From UBA6107 sp964459385 (GTDB lineage: Bacteria; Chloroflexota; Anaerolineae; Anaerolineales; Anaerolineaceae), in contig CAYWLG010000005.1 in assembly GCA_964459385.1 (NCBI GenBank), positions 1-64,000 of the forward strand: DNA of 64,000 nucleotides, in the 5' to 3' direction. Below, piece after piece: positions 15,918 to 24,549 of the stretch. The notes under the pieces were generated by a model. That model was not told the origin of the DNA. It made no database searches and saw only the letters and a program-made list of their open reading frames with translations. Both the position numbers and the translations under genes were made by a program. The first letter of the stretch is position 1. Every line of letters begins with the position of its first letter.

Positions 15918-16440
15918 TTTGTCTGTCTCCCTTTACTACAACCGTTTTGAGGAAGCGATTGACGATCAACTCCTGGCGGCAATGTTCACACAACCCGATC
16001 GTCTCCTGAATCTCAAACGGTAATGGGTCGCCATAAAGCTCCCGCAAAGTCACCTCGGGCACCATGTGAACCGGTTTACCGCATTTGCGGCAAGGCTTGA
16101 GTTCGATCTCATGGTCGCGATGATGCATGCGGCGATCACCCAATGGAGCAGGCGCTTCTTGTTGGAAGCTCAAAGCGCCGGTGGGGCAATACTGCACGCA
16201 GAACCCACAAAATGTGCATTGATCTTCGTTGTAAAGCCAGTGGGCCACTTCTGGATCGCTGTCATCAATCTTGATAGCGCTGGGCGAGCAGGCATAAACA
16301 CATGTGCCACAGGCAGTACAACGATCGATATTGTGCAAAAGCACTCCGCGAAAACCTTCTGGATAGGGAACAACATCAGATGGTTTGCGAGTGCGTGATC
16401 CGCGGCGGATATTTCCCGATAAAACATTAAGGATATTCAT
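15910..16440 (-). CDS. NuoI/HycF-like 2x[4Fe-4S] ferredoxin subunit with extra Cys motif
   Basis: A 176-residue iron-sulfur subunit. Two 4Fe-4S motifs are clear: CTACGTCVYACSPSA and CTFCGFCVQYCPTGA. The C-terminal third carries two further CxxC pairs, CRKCGKP and CEHCRQE, which could bind zinc or another metal as in HycF/HyfH-like proteins. It should carry electrons between the donor ferredoxin and the NuoB-like subunit. The position between the NuoH- and NuoC-like genes matches Hyc/Hyf/Ech operons. Confidence 0.87.
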   Translation of the reverse strand: MNILNVLSGNIRRGSRTRKPSDVVPYPEGFRGVLLHNIDRCTACGTCVYACSPSAIKIDDSDPEVAHWLYNEDQCTFCGFCVQYCPTGALSFQQEAPAPLGDRRMHHRDHEIELKPCRKCGKPVHMVPEVTLRELYGDPLPFEIQETIGLCEHCRQELIVNRFLKTVVVKGDRQNE

Positions 16441-16452
16441 GTTTCCTCCTGA

Positions 16453-17361
16453 CTATCCGATCACTGCGATCACCAGGGCGAGCACAGCAGCGGCTGCCCC
16501 CCAACCCCAGTAAAACCGGAATGCCTGGTTCAACTTAAGACGAGCGGTGGCAGACCCCAACAGGGTAACCAGAAAAACGACCAAAACACTGAGCAGAAGG
16601 TAACCCACCCAGGCCAGAATGCCGTTTAGCAGTGGGGTAACGATCAGCGCAGCGAACAAACTAACCAACGCCACCAGTTCCAAAGCATGGCTCAATTCAA
16701 ACATGGCCAACGCTTTCCCATTGAACTCTGTATGAGCCCCGGCTACTACCTCCTGTTCGGCATTCGCAATCGAAAACGGATTGCTTTTCAGCCGGGCAGG
16801 CAGTGCCAGGAAAAAGGCCAGAGCCGCTGCCAGATGTCCCCACCCCAGAGGAGCTTTGGCCATATCTACCAGACTGAAACTGCCAGCATGTATGGCAAGC
16901 GCGATCACGGCTGCGAGGAAAGGAAGGTTATAGGCCAGACTCATCATGGCTTCACGTGTAGCGCCCACCTGTCCGTAGGGTGAACGGGTACTGAACCCGG
17001 CCAGAATTTCACAGAGAGCCGGGGTTTCGAGCAGATAGATGAACACAATCAAATCTCCCGGGAAAGCTGCCATTGGGTTTCCCGGCACGGGCACCAAGGC
17101 CAAAGCAAATGCTGTGGATGCCAACGACAGCGCCGGTAAGCCAAAGAAGAGCCACTTGTTAATCCCGGCGGGGACGTAGGTTTCTTTGCCTAAAAGTTTG
17201 ATGAAATCAAAGAAGGGCTGATAGAAAGGCGGCCCCTGTCTGCCCTGAAATTGAGCGGTCAGCTTGCGCACATACCACAAGTAAAACCATCCTAGAGCTG
17301 TACCACCGATCAAACCAGGCCAGATCAGCAATGCAAGCGCATAAGAACCCCAGGCGTTCAT
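16453..17361 (-). CDS. NuoH-like membrane subunit of group 4 hydrogenase
   Basis: A 302-residue membrane protein with about eight transmembrane helices. It has the NuoH/EchB/HycD hallmarks GRQGPPFYQPFFDFIKLLGKE and the acidic, charged cytoplasmic segment SIANAEQEVVAGAHTEFNGK (counterpart of the E-rich loop near the quinone site in complex I). It anchors the peripheral hydrogenase arm and connects redox chemistry to ion translocation. Its start overlaps the stop of the NuoB-like gene by 4 bases. Confidence 0.9.
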   Translation of the reverse strand: MNAWGSYALALLIWPGLIGGTALGWFYLWYVRKLTAQFQGRQGPPFYQPFFDFIKLLGKETYVPAGINKWLFFGLPALSLASTAFALALVPVPGNPMAAFPGDLIVFIYLLETPALCEILAGFSTRSPYGQVGATREAMMSLAYNLPFLAAVIALAIHAGSFSLVDMAKAPLGWGHLAAALAFFLALPARLKSNPFSIANAEQEVVAGAHTEFNGKALAMFELSHALELVALVSLFAALIVTPLLNGILAWVGYLLLSVLVVFLVTLLGSATARLKLNQAFRFYWGWGAAAAVLALVIAVIG

Positions 17362-17822
17362 TCTTTTGCCTCCTTTCGGTTCTTTTGTTGTCCATTAGCA
17401 AGCAGATCGGCAGCCTCGGCGATGCCCTGCAAGATCGCCTGCGGACGTGGCGGGCAGCCAGCCACGTACACATCCACCGGAATGAATTGGTCAACCGCAC
17501 CAAAAATAGTTGGGCTGCCAGAAAATACGTTACCCGAAGCCGGGCAAGAGCCCACTGCCACGACCGCTTTCGGGTTGGGCATCTGCTGGTAAATATCCAT
17601 TAACGCATCGCGTGTTCTCAGCGTCACCGGCCCCGAAACCAACAGAATGTCGGCATGCTTCGGACTTCCCTCGCGTCTGACGCCCAACTGTTCGGCATCG
17701 TAACGCGGGGTGAGGCTGGCTGCAATTTCGATATCACAGCCGTTGCAGGCTCCCGTGTTCAGGCAATAAACCCAGGGAGATTTGCGACGTGCTATTTGCA
17801 TAAGTCTTTTCCAAGCGTTCAT
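17358..17822 (-). CDS. NuoB-like small subunit of group 4 [NiFe] hydrogenase
   Basis: A 154-residue protein binding the proximal [4Fe-4S] cluster. The cysteine set is visible in NTGACNGCDIE, VGSCPASG and VAGCPPRP, as in EchC/HycG/CooL. It passes electrons to the NiFe site of the large subunit. I chose the ATG at 17822 rather than 17828 because AAGGG lies six bases upstream. A short basic C-terminal tail (QQKNRKEAKE) is present. Confidence 0.9.
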   Translation of the reverse strand: MNAWKRLMQIARRKSPWVYCLNTGACNGCDIEIAASLTPRYDAEQLGVRREGSPKHADILLVSGPVTLRTRDALMDIYQQMPNPKAVVAVGSCPASGNVFSGSPTIFGAVDQFIPVDVYVAGCPPRPQAILQGIAEAADLLANGQQKNRKEAKE

Positions 17823-17843
17823 ATGCATCCCTTATCCAAAGTC

Positions 17844-19049
17844 TCAGCCGATCCACCCGGTCAGCCAGGCAGGATATAGCCCCAGCGCCAGTGTCAGCAC
17901 GACCAACACGATCAAAACAGTCACAGCCAGCGCCGGTTCCTGTGCTTTCCCGGTTTCACCGGCTGGCTTGCCCAACCAGACCAAATGAATCACGCGCACG
18001 TAATAGAGCAGCGCTAAAGCTGTTGCAAACACCATTGTGATCACCAAGGCAAGCCCGCCATATTCCACCCCAGAAAGGTAAAGACGCCATCGGCCCAAAA
18101 AGCCAAACAAGGGCGGCACACCGATCATTCCCAATGCTCCGGCGATGAAAGCTGCCGCGCTAAACGGGTAACGAGCTGCCTGGCCGTGATCTTTCAGTGT
18201 GAGGGGGTGGCCGTTCTTATATTCGGCGATCCCAACAGCGCCGAAAAGCAGTACCTTGAAGACGGCATGGGCCAGGGCAGCCAATATGGCACCAGCAAGA
18301 CCCGCCTGCGTGCCCACCAACGTACCCAATAACAGGTAACCCATGTCATCGATGGTCGAGAAGGCCAGCATGCGTTTGACATTCTTTTGTGCCAGAGCAA
18401 GCAGCGCCCCGCCAAACATCGAAAGCAAAGCCAACACCAACCACAAGACGGCGTATTGATCGAAAACCCAGGCACTGTTCAAGCGCAAATGGACCAACTC
18501 AGTGAAGGCAGCGATATCTACTACCGAGACGATGAGAGCTGTGGTCATGGGTTTTGAATGCTCGGCCACACCGGGCAGCCAGAAATAGAACGGCACAAAG
18601 GCCAGCTTGAGGCTAAAGCCTACGATCAACAAGGCGGCAGCGAGCTTTTGCAGCGATGCAGTAAGGACTTCACTGCTATCCACCAGGTAGAGCCCAGCGG
18701 CGATAAAAGCCATTGCTACGATCATAAAGATCAAATAATTTCGAGCAGCCCATTTGGCCTTGGGAGAGCCTTCAATCCAAACCAGAGCCACTGCCAAAAA
18801 TGCAGCAACATCCAGCAGGATCACTCGCAGCGTGCCCTCAGCAACAGCCATACCGGCCAGGGTAAAAGCGCCCAAAACGAGCGCAATCGCCCACCAGCCT
18901 TTGCCGCCCTGCGGGACAGCGATGGAATAAAGAATCACTGCGATCATCAAGATCGCAAACGCGCCGAAGAAGATCCAATCCCAATTGAAGCTGCCAGATA
19001 AAGAAGTTATGTTTTGCAAAAGTGAATTAATCATTTCATCACCTGTCAC
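17844..19049 (-). CDS. NuoN/MrpD-like antiporter subunit of the hydrogenase complex
   Basis: A 401-residue polytopic protein with about twelve hydrophobic segments. The proton-conducting core is recognisable: a Lys on the TM7-like helix (SLKLAFVPFYFWLPG), the discontinuous-helix region ALAQKNVKRMLAFSTIDDMGYLLLG and the AHAVFKVLLFGAVG helix. At 401 residues it is shorter than NuoM or NuoN (about 485), lacking some N-terminal helices. It follows the NuoL-like gene directly (stop at 19050, start at 19049), so the two are translationally linked. It should form one ion-pumping module. Confidence 0.85.
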   Translation of the reverse strand: MTGDEMINSLLQNITSLSGSFNWDWIFFGAFAILMIAVILYSIAVPQGGKGWWAIALVLGAFTLAGMAVAEGTLRVILLDVAAFLAVALVWIEGSPKAKWAARNYLIFMIVAMAFIAAGLYLVDSSEVLTASLQKLAAALLIVGFSLKLAFVPFYFWLPGVAEHSKPMTTALIVSVVDIAAFTELVHLRLNSAWVFDQYAVLWLVLALLSMFGGALLALAQKNVKRMLAFSTIDDMGYLLLGTLVGTQAGLAGAILAALAHAVFKVLLFGAVGIAEYKNGHPLTLKDHGQAARYPFSAAAFIAGALGMIGVPPLFGFLGRWRLYLSGVEYGGLALVITMVFATALALLYYVRVIHLVWLGKPAGETGKAQEPALAVTVLIVLVVLTLALGLYPAWLTGWIG

Positions 19050-20906
19050 TCAACTGAACCAGACCACTGCGAAAACAAGCACGATCAGCAGAACCGTTAC
19101 CGGTAAGGCATACTTTTCGCTGATCGGATTCAGTATTTTGCCGATCCAGGCAGAAACCTTTTTGACACCACGCCACAGCGGGAAATAAACACGATCGGGA
19201 TCGGTGAATTTGTAAACAGGGGCCAGATTGGCTTCAGCGACCACGGTAAAATCTTCAGCCTTCATCCCGGCATTCTCAGGCAAAGGATCTCCGCCTGTAA
19301 AGATGCCTGCAGATGGAGACGATTTCTGCGTTTTTGGTTGCACCAGTGCAAAGACCAGCCAACCGATCAATGCAGCCACAACTGCAATCGCTGCACCCAA
19401 AGTCACCTGAACACCCGCCGAGGTCGTTTGCAGCCCCAGCCAGGTGAGATTCACTTCTTGGGCAAACCCCAAGCCACTTACTGCTGGGAGCACTAGCCCC
19501 TTAAACAAAAGTTGAGGGGCAATGCCAAAGGCCAGACAGAGAAAGCCCAACACCCCCAACCCGGCCAACATAGAAGGCTCTGCATCGTGCACTTTAGTGG
19601 CTTGCAGCCATTCGGGCTCTTCCCCATAAAAGACACTGACAGTGGCTTTGAGCATGTAAATGGCCGTGATCACACTCACCAACCAGGCTACCACCACAAC
19701 CACCACCAGATTGGCATTCAAAGCCGCATCCAGAAGCAGCCATTTGGCGACAAAGCCATTTGTCAGCGGAATACCGATGATCGAAGCGGCCGCGATCAGC
19801 CAGATACGTGCCGTCCATGGCATGCGATTTGCCAGACCGCCCAGGCGGCGCATATCACGCGTACCCGTGGCGTGCTGTACTGCACCGGCACATAAGAAGA
19901 GCGTCCCCTTAAACACACCGTGCGCGAGGCAGTAGAACAAGCCGGCCGCGATGCCCAAATTTGTGCCGATACCCAGGCCTGTGATGATGTAGCCCAATTG
20001 ACTGATGGTCGAGTAAGCCAGCATACGCTTCATGTCGGTTTGGGCCAAAGCAAATAAAGCGCCCACCAATATGGTGACACAGCCAATGGTCATCACCGTT
20101 ACGTTCCAGGCATGTGGCCAGACCGCCATTGAATACATGCGGGCGATCAAATAGACACCCGCCTTTACATAACAGGCGGAATGAAGCAATGCCGAAACCG
20201 GTGTAGGCGCATTCATGGCCTCTGGAATCCAGGTATGCAGGGGGAACATGACCGATTTTGCCATTGCGGCCACCAGCATCAAAACAAAGATGCCGGTGGT
20301 GAAGGCGGCACTCACTGCAGGGTCCGTCCATACCATTGAACCACTCTGGTGATAGAGAAGCAAAATACCGGCTAAAAGCCCGTAGCCGGGAATATGCGTC
20401 ATCACCAACACTTTTCGAGCACCATTAACGGCGACTGTTTCTTTGTACCAAAAACCCACCAGGAAATAAGAACATAGACCGATCACTTCCCAGCTCAGGT
20501 AAACCAGTAAAAGGTTGGATGAAAAGACAAGATTTACCAACCCGGCAATAAAGGTAAGCATCAAAACGTAGAAACGAGTCGTTCCTTCCGTTTCGTGTGC
20601 CATATAGTTAACACAATAGATCAAAATGGCTGAGCCAATACCGGTTGCCATCAAGGCAAAGATCAGGCTCAATCCATCTACATGATACTGGAATAAGGCA
20701 TTTTGATCCCATTGGAACAAGGTCTTTTCGATCACAGATCCCTGCATGATGGCAGGAAGAAGCGTTAAAGTGCCGGCTAGCGCGACCAGGCCAGAGAAGA
20801 AAGCCAACCAGCCCTTCCCTTTGTTTGAAAGTGCACGGCCCAGAATTAACTGCAACAGAATACCGACGCCGAGCGCCTCCAGTGGCAATACGACGAATTG
20901 ATTCAC
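19050..20906 (-). CDS. NuoL-like antiporter subunit of the hydrogenase complex
   Basis: A 618-residue membrane protein close to NuoL/HyfB length. It has the NuoL signature VYLSWEVIGLCSYFLVGFWY, the Lys-bearing LHTWIPEAMNAPTPVSALLH, ALAQTDMKRMLAYSTISQLGY and the helix AHGVFKGTLFLCAGAV. A long C-terminal part (about 500-618) includes transmembrane helices and a hydrophilic loop, as in NuoL's lateral arm. A second antiporter subunit encoded next to it suggests two pumping modules, as in Mbh or Hyf-type complexes. Whether H+ or Na+ is pumped cannot be told. Confidence 0.9.
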   Translation of the reverse strand: MNQFVVLPLEALGVGILLQLILGRALSNKGKGWLAFFSGLVALAGTLTLLPAIMQGSVIEKTLFQWDQNALFQYHVDGLSLIFALMATGIGSAILIYCVNYMAHETEGTTRFYVLMLTFIAGLVNLVFSSNLLLVYLSWEVIGLCSYFLVGFWYKETVAVNGARKVLVMTHIPGYGLLAGILLLYHQSGSMVWTDPAVSAAFTTGIFVLMLVAAMAKSVMFPLHTWIPEAMNAPTPVSALLHSACYVKAGVYLIARMYSMAVWPHAWNVTVMTIGCVTILVGALFALAQTDMKRMLAYSTISQLGYIITGLGIGTNLGIAAGLFYCLAHGVFKGTLFLCAGAVQHATGTRDMRRLGGLANRMPWTARIWLIAAASIIGIPLTNGFVAKWLLLDAALNANLVVVVVVAWLVSVITAIYMLKATVSVFYGEEPEWLQATKVHDAEPSMLAGLGVLGFLCLAFGIAPQLLFKGLVLPAVSGLGFAQEVNLTWLGLQTTSAGVQVTLGAAIAVVAALIGWLVFALVQPKTQKSSPSAGIFTGGDPLPENAGMKAEDFTVVAEANLAPVYKFTDPDRVYFPLWRGVKKVSAWIGKILNPISEKYALPVTVLLIVLVFAVVWFS

Positions 20907-20922
20907 AAGCCCTCCTAGAAAA

Positions 20923-20955
20923 CCACAGCCAGTCGTGTTGACCGGCTGGCTGTGG
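20923..20955. repeat. Intercistronic hairpin between ferredoxin and NuoL-like genes
   Basis: CCACAGCCAG (20923-20932) and CTGGCTGTGG (20946-20955) form a 10-bp perfect stem with a 13-base loop in the 64-base gap. There is no T-run, so it is not a standard terminator. It could protect the 3' end of the upstream part of the transcript or slow transcription. Confidence 0.55.
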
Positions 20956-20970
20956 ATGTGGAGAAAAAGA

Positions 20971-21453
20971 TCAGCCAGGATATTCCTGGACAGCGTTTTT
21001 CAGTTTTAGAGCAAAGTTTTTCTGACGGGATGCCGTAGAGGCGGTATCGTCCACATATTCCAATGCCTCAGAAGGACAAACTTTGACACAGGCAGGGTCG
21101 CCTTCGCAAAGATTGCATTTGAGGATGGTATCGGTCAAAGCGTCGTACACCGAGTTGCCGAACGGGCAAGCCATGGTGCACATGCGACAGCGGATGCATT
21201 TCTCGACATCGTATTCGATCACGGCCGTATCAGGGTTGCGATGCATGGCGCCGGTGGGGCAGACGGAAACACAGGCTGCGTCACTGCAGTGCTGACACAT
21301 CATGGGGACAGAAACACCTTCAAATGGAAAGGAAAACACGTGAACACGTGACGCTTCGGGGCGTTGGCTGCCTTCGTTCGAATAAGCGCAGGCGGCTACA
21401 CAGCTCTTGCAACCCACACAGCGATCAGCGTGAACCATTATCATTTTAGCCAT
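20971..21453 (-). CDS. Four-cluster [4Fe-4S] ferredoxin (HycB/CooF-like)
   Basis: A 160-residue electron carrier with four 4Fe-4S motifs: CVGCKSCVAACAYS, CQHCSDAACVSVCPTGA, CIRCRMCTMACPFG and CNLCEGDPACVKVCPSEA. This is the layout of HycB (formate hydrogenlyase), CooF (CO dehydrogenase-hydrogenase) and DmsB-like subunits, which wire a redox enzyme to a partner. It lies between the aldehyde oxidoreductase and the membrane hydrogenase, 36 bases after the former, so it is the obvious electrical link between them. Confidence 0.92.
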   Translation of the reverse strand: MAKMIMVHADRCVGCKSCVAACAYSNEGSQRPEASRVHVFSFPFEGVSVPMMCQHCSDAACVSVCPTGAMHRNPDTAVIEYDVEKCIRCRMCTMACPFGNSVYDALTDTILKCNLCEGDPACVKVCPSEALEYVDDTASTASRQKNFALKLKNAVQEYPG

Positions 21454-21488
21454 ACTTAACTCCTTTTGGATGCGAGTACTCGAATGAA

Positions 21489-24242
21489 TTAGGCCATCAC
21501 CGCTACTGGAGTGGCTTTTTCTTTGGCTTTCAGGGCAGCCAACACTTTTGGCGGACGAGCCGGCAAGTTGGTGACGCGCACACCGGTGGCGTTCTTGATC
21601 GCATTGCCGATCGCGGCGTGCGGAGCAGTCAGCGGTAATTCGCCAACACCCGCAGCCCCGAAGGGACCATTTTCGCGCGGCGTTTCAACATACATGATGT
21701 TGATGTTGTCGGGAATATCTGTGGCATACGGAATACCGGCACCCAACATGGTGGAATGAAGTTCGTAATCTTCAAAGTCTTCACTCAACGCCAGACCAAC
21801 TCCTTGTGCCAGACCACCATAGATCTGCCCGTCAACGACCAGCTTGTTATTGATCTTGCCGATATCGGCGACCAGGGTTAGACCTTCCACTTTGGTCTTG
21901 CCGCTCTTAATATCCACCTCAACTTCAGCCATGAAGAGGCCATACATGTAAATTGGGAATGGATTCCCCTGTGCTGTGTTGGGGTCACAGTTCGTGCACA
22001 TTGAAGATGCCCAACTGCCTTTGTATTTCAGCGGTAACCCTTCGGCAACCATTTCATCATAGGTACGATATTTGTTGTTGCTCTTCTTCAGTGCAGTCAA
22101 TAAGTTTTCGCAACCGTTCTTGATGGCATTTCCAACGAATACCTGGCTGCGGCTGCCACCGGCAGGGCCACCATTGAGGTTGACTGCGGTGTCGTTCATC
22201 ACGAGTTTGATCTGCTCCGGTTTGAGTCCTAAGGGGCGCAACCCTTCATGAGCGGTACCGAGCACGCCCATATCAGCACCCTGACCGTGATCATGCCAGT
22301 TGGCATAAACCGTGACGCCGGTCTTGGTCAATTCGATTTCCATTTCGGCTGCGTCTACACCATCCAAACCACAACCATAAATACCGATGGCTACCCCAAC
22401 ACCCTTTTTCTTTTCAGGGGTAGATTCGCGTTTAGCCTTTTCAAGGGCTATCTGGTACAGAGGGCGAACCTTATCGATCATTTCAGGCAGTGAGAAGACT
22501 TCTGGCGTTTGCCCGGTTGGGGTGGTGTCACCCGGTCGGTAAGCGTTGATATAGCGGAATTCCAGAGGATCCATCCCCACCTTTTCGGCCAGATCATCGA
22601 TCAGGCATTCAGACGGGAATTCACTTTCAGGGGCTCCGTAGCCACGGAAGGCGGCACCCCAGACATGGTTGGTGCAAACCGTGCGGCCCATGCCACGAAT
22701 ATTGGGGATGTTATAACCGGCACCGACGTATTGGGCACCGCGCAGGGTGAGCAGATCGCCAAACTCAGAATAGGGGCCGTGATCGCAGGTCCAATCGGTG
22801 TCCATAGCGACGATCTTGCCTTTTTCATCGGCAGCCATCTTCACCTTGGTGAAGAACGGAGAGCGTTTGCCGGTGTACTGCATATACTGATGGTAATCGT
22901 AGGTCAAAGAAACCGGTCGCTTGGTGGCCATGCAGGCAACGCCCAAAAGGGCTTCCATGGTGGGGGAGAACTTATAGCCGAAGGTACCGCCGGCGTAGCT
23001 TTGCACCATGCGAATCTTTTCAGGTGCCAGGCCAATGCCCGGAGCGATCATAAATAAGTGCAGGTAGAGACCAATACTCTTGGAGTGGATGGTCAAACGG
23101 CCTTCTTTGTCGAAATAAGCAAAACCGGTATCGGTTTCAATGGACAAATGCGGCTGGCGCTGTGTGTAATAGTTATCTTCAACCACAAAGGGGGCAGAAT
23201 CCATGATCGGTTTGGTATCTTCACCCTTGGCGATGGGCTGCTCAAAGTAAACATTCGGGGTACCCGGGTGAATTTCGATCGCATCATCCGACATGGCATC
23301 CATAGCGTTCATGTAAGCCGGCAGCTCTTCCAATTCCACTTTTACTTTATCTGCGGCTGCACGGGCGTGGGCTTCGGTATCAGCGCAGACGATCGCGATG
23401 GCGTCACCGATCTGGAAGATCTTGGTGTCGCAAAGGATGGGACGATCCCAACCATCACCTTTATTGGTCGGGAAAGTGATCAAACCAGTAATGCGGTTCT
23501 TTCCCTGCACGTCTTTATGAGTCACCACTTTGAAGACGCCGGGCATCTTTTCTGCTTCGGAGGTATCAATAGAAAGGATGTTGGCATGAGCTACTTTGGC
23601 TTGCACCAGTGCAAGGCGCAGGGTATTGGCGGGCATTTTCAGAGCTACGTCCTGACCAAAATCGAGCGTGCCGGTAACTTTGGCTTTGGCAGTCGGGCGC
23701 GGATATTTGGTGCCCCATACTTTGCCATCGGCGGGCATTTTGTATTCAAGATCGGCCTGGCTCATTTCGCCGCGCAAGACTTTGGCAGCATCCATAATGC
23801 CATCCACGATGGGTTTATAGCCGGTGCACCGGCAAACATTATGGTGCTTGGTCAACCATTCACGAACCTCTTCACGAGTGGGATCGGGGTTCTGATCGAG
23901 CAACACTTTGGATGACACGATCATGCCTGGGGTGCAGAAACCGCACTGGGCAGCGCCGTGGACGATGAAGGCCACCTGAATTGGGTGCATCTTCTCAGGA
24001 GTACCAATCCCTTCTACAGTGGTGATCTTGGCACCATCTGGCACACGCTTGGCGCGTGTCACGCAGGAAAGGGTCAGCTTGCCGTCAACGATGACAGAGC
24101 AAGCCCCACAATGACCCTCATTACAGGAGATCTTTGTGCCAGTCAGAAGCATTTTCTGGCGCAAAACATCTCCCAATGACGTTTCATCATCGATCTCAAC
24201 TGTTTGAGAAACGCCATTGACAATGAATGTTTTCTTTTGCAT
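21489..24242 (-). CDS. mop: Molybdenum aldehyde oxidoreductase (Mop type, xanthine oxidase family)
   Basis: A 917-residue single-chain enzyme that aligns with Desulfovibrio gigas Mop (907 residues). The plant-type [2Fe-2S] domain has Cys40/45/48/60, the helical [2Fe-2S] domain Cys100/103/137/139, the same positions as in Mop. Residues 195-900 are the molybdopterin domains with QSYAGGTFGYKF, AAFRGYGAPESEFP and GVGELPLT, containing the base Glu that activates the Mo-bound water. There is no FAD domain, so electrons must leave through a protein partner, probably the ferredoxin encoded next. It oxidises aldehydes to acids using molybdopterin cytosine dinucleotide. ATG 24242 is preferred over the longer ORF because GGAGG lies five bases upstream. 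Confidence 0.93.
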   Translation of the reverse strand: MQKKTFIVNGVSQTVEIDDETSLGDVLRQKMLLTGTKISCNEGHCGACSVIVDGKLTLSCVTRAKRVPDGAKITTVEGIGTPEKMHPIQVAFIVHGAAQCGFCTPGMIVSSKVLLDQNPDPTREEVREWLTKHHNVCRCTGYKPIVDGIMDAAKVLRGEMSQADLEYKMPADGKVWGTKYPRPTAKAKVTGTLDFGQDVALKMPANTLRLALVQAKVAHANILSIDTSEAEKMPGVFKVVTHKDVQGKNRITGLITFPTNKGDGWDRPILCDTKIFQIGDAIAIVCADTEAHARAAADKVKVELEELPAYMNAMDAMSDDAIEIHPGTPNVYFEQPIAKGEDTKPIMDSAPFVVEDNYYTQRQPHLSIETDTGFAYFDKEGRLTIHSKSIGLYLHLFMIAPGIGLAPEKIRMVQSYAGGTFGYKFSPTMEALLGVACMATKRPVSLTYDYHQYMQYTGKRSPFFTKVKMAADEKGKIVAMDTDWTCDHGPYSEFGDLLTLRGAQYVGAGYNIPNIRGMGRTVCTNHVWGAAFRGYGAPESEFPSECLIDDLAEKVGMDPLEFRYINAYRPGDTTPTGQTPEVFSLPEMIDKVRPLYQIALEKAKRESTPEKKKGVGVAIGIYGCGLDGVDAAEMEIELTKTGVTVYANWHDHGQGADMGVLGTAHEGLRPLGLKPEQIKLVMNDTAVNLNGGPAGGSRSQVFVGNAIKNGCENLLTALKKSNNKYRTYDEMVAEGLPLKYKGSWASSMCTNCDPNTAQGNPFPIYMYGLFMAEVEVDIKSGKTKVEGLTLVADIGKINNKLVVDGQIYGGLAQGVGLALSEDFEDYELHSTMLGAGIPYATDIPDNINIMYVETPRENGPFGAAGVGELPLTAPHAAIGNAIKNATGVRVTNLPARPPKVLAALKAKEKATPVAVMA

Positions 24243-24459
24243 CCTTACCTCCTTAAGACTTTGTACTGAATATGGTGGTTGAGGAAAAAACACGAGCTAT
24301 TCAATTAATTGCCAATACCTGTATGGAGCATAAATGGATCTGTTTCATGATAGGAGAAATTGGCTGTCACCGAAACGTGCATGTGGATAATTTCGATGGG
24401 TCACCTAGACAAATAATTAATGGGTCAGTTGACCGATGCCTAAACGCTCCAAACGACTG

Positions 24460-24520
24460 TTGTGGCAGCCCGGCAACCTTTCTATACTAGAGGTACCGGT
24501 GCATTGCCGGTCTGGCTGTC
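24460..24520 (+). promoter_or_regulatory. Candidate promoter within nested inverted repeats, mop/accessory divergent region
   Basis: The 307-base divergent gap 24243-24549 holds a plausible plus-strand promoter: TTGTGG (24460-24465), 17 bases, TATACT (24483-24488). It is bracketed by CCGGCAA (24470-24476) and TTGCCGG (24504-24510), a 7-bp perfect inverted repeat, with outer pairing of 24464-24469 with 24515-24520. Upstream lies GGTCA-GT-TGACC (24423-24434). These could be operator sites or, if transcribed from further upstream, a structured leader. No clear minus-strand promoter for mop was found. Confidence 0.4.
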
Positions 24521-24549
24521 AATTATTCAAAATTAACTTCAGGATTCCC

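Noticed and set aside
22509..23915. Plus-strand open frames of 182 and 285 codons opposite mop
   Set aside because: Shadows of the aldehyde oxidoreductase; no ribosome site or motif.
24460..24520. SAM-I riboswitch (S-box) call based on CCCGGCAACC and GGTGC
   Set aside because: The upstream K-turn and P1 sequences are not evident, and a good promoter overlaps the element, so it is reported only as a structured control region.
24243..24549. Molybdenum cofactor riboswitch upstream of mop
   Set aside because: No recognisable Moco RNA motif could be seen on the minus strand before the ATG at 24242.
24436..24549. N-terminal extension of the FAD/Fe-S fusion from 24436
   Set aside because: The 38 extra residues cover the candidate promoter and do not resemble the family; ATG 24550 fits better.
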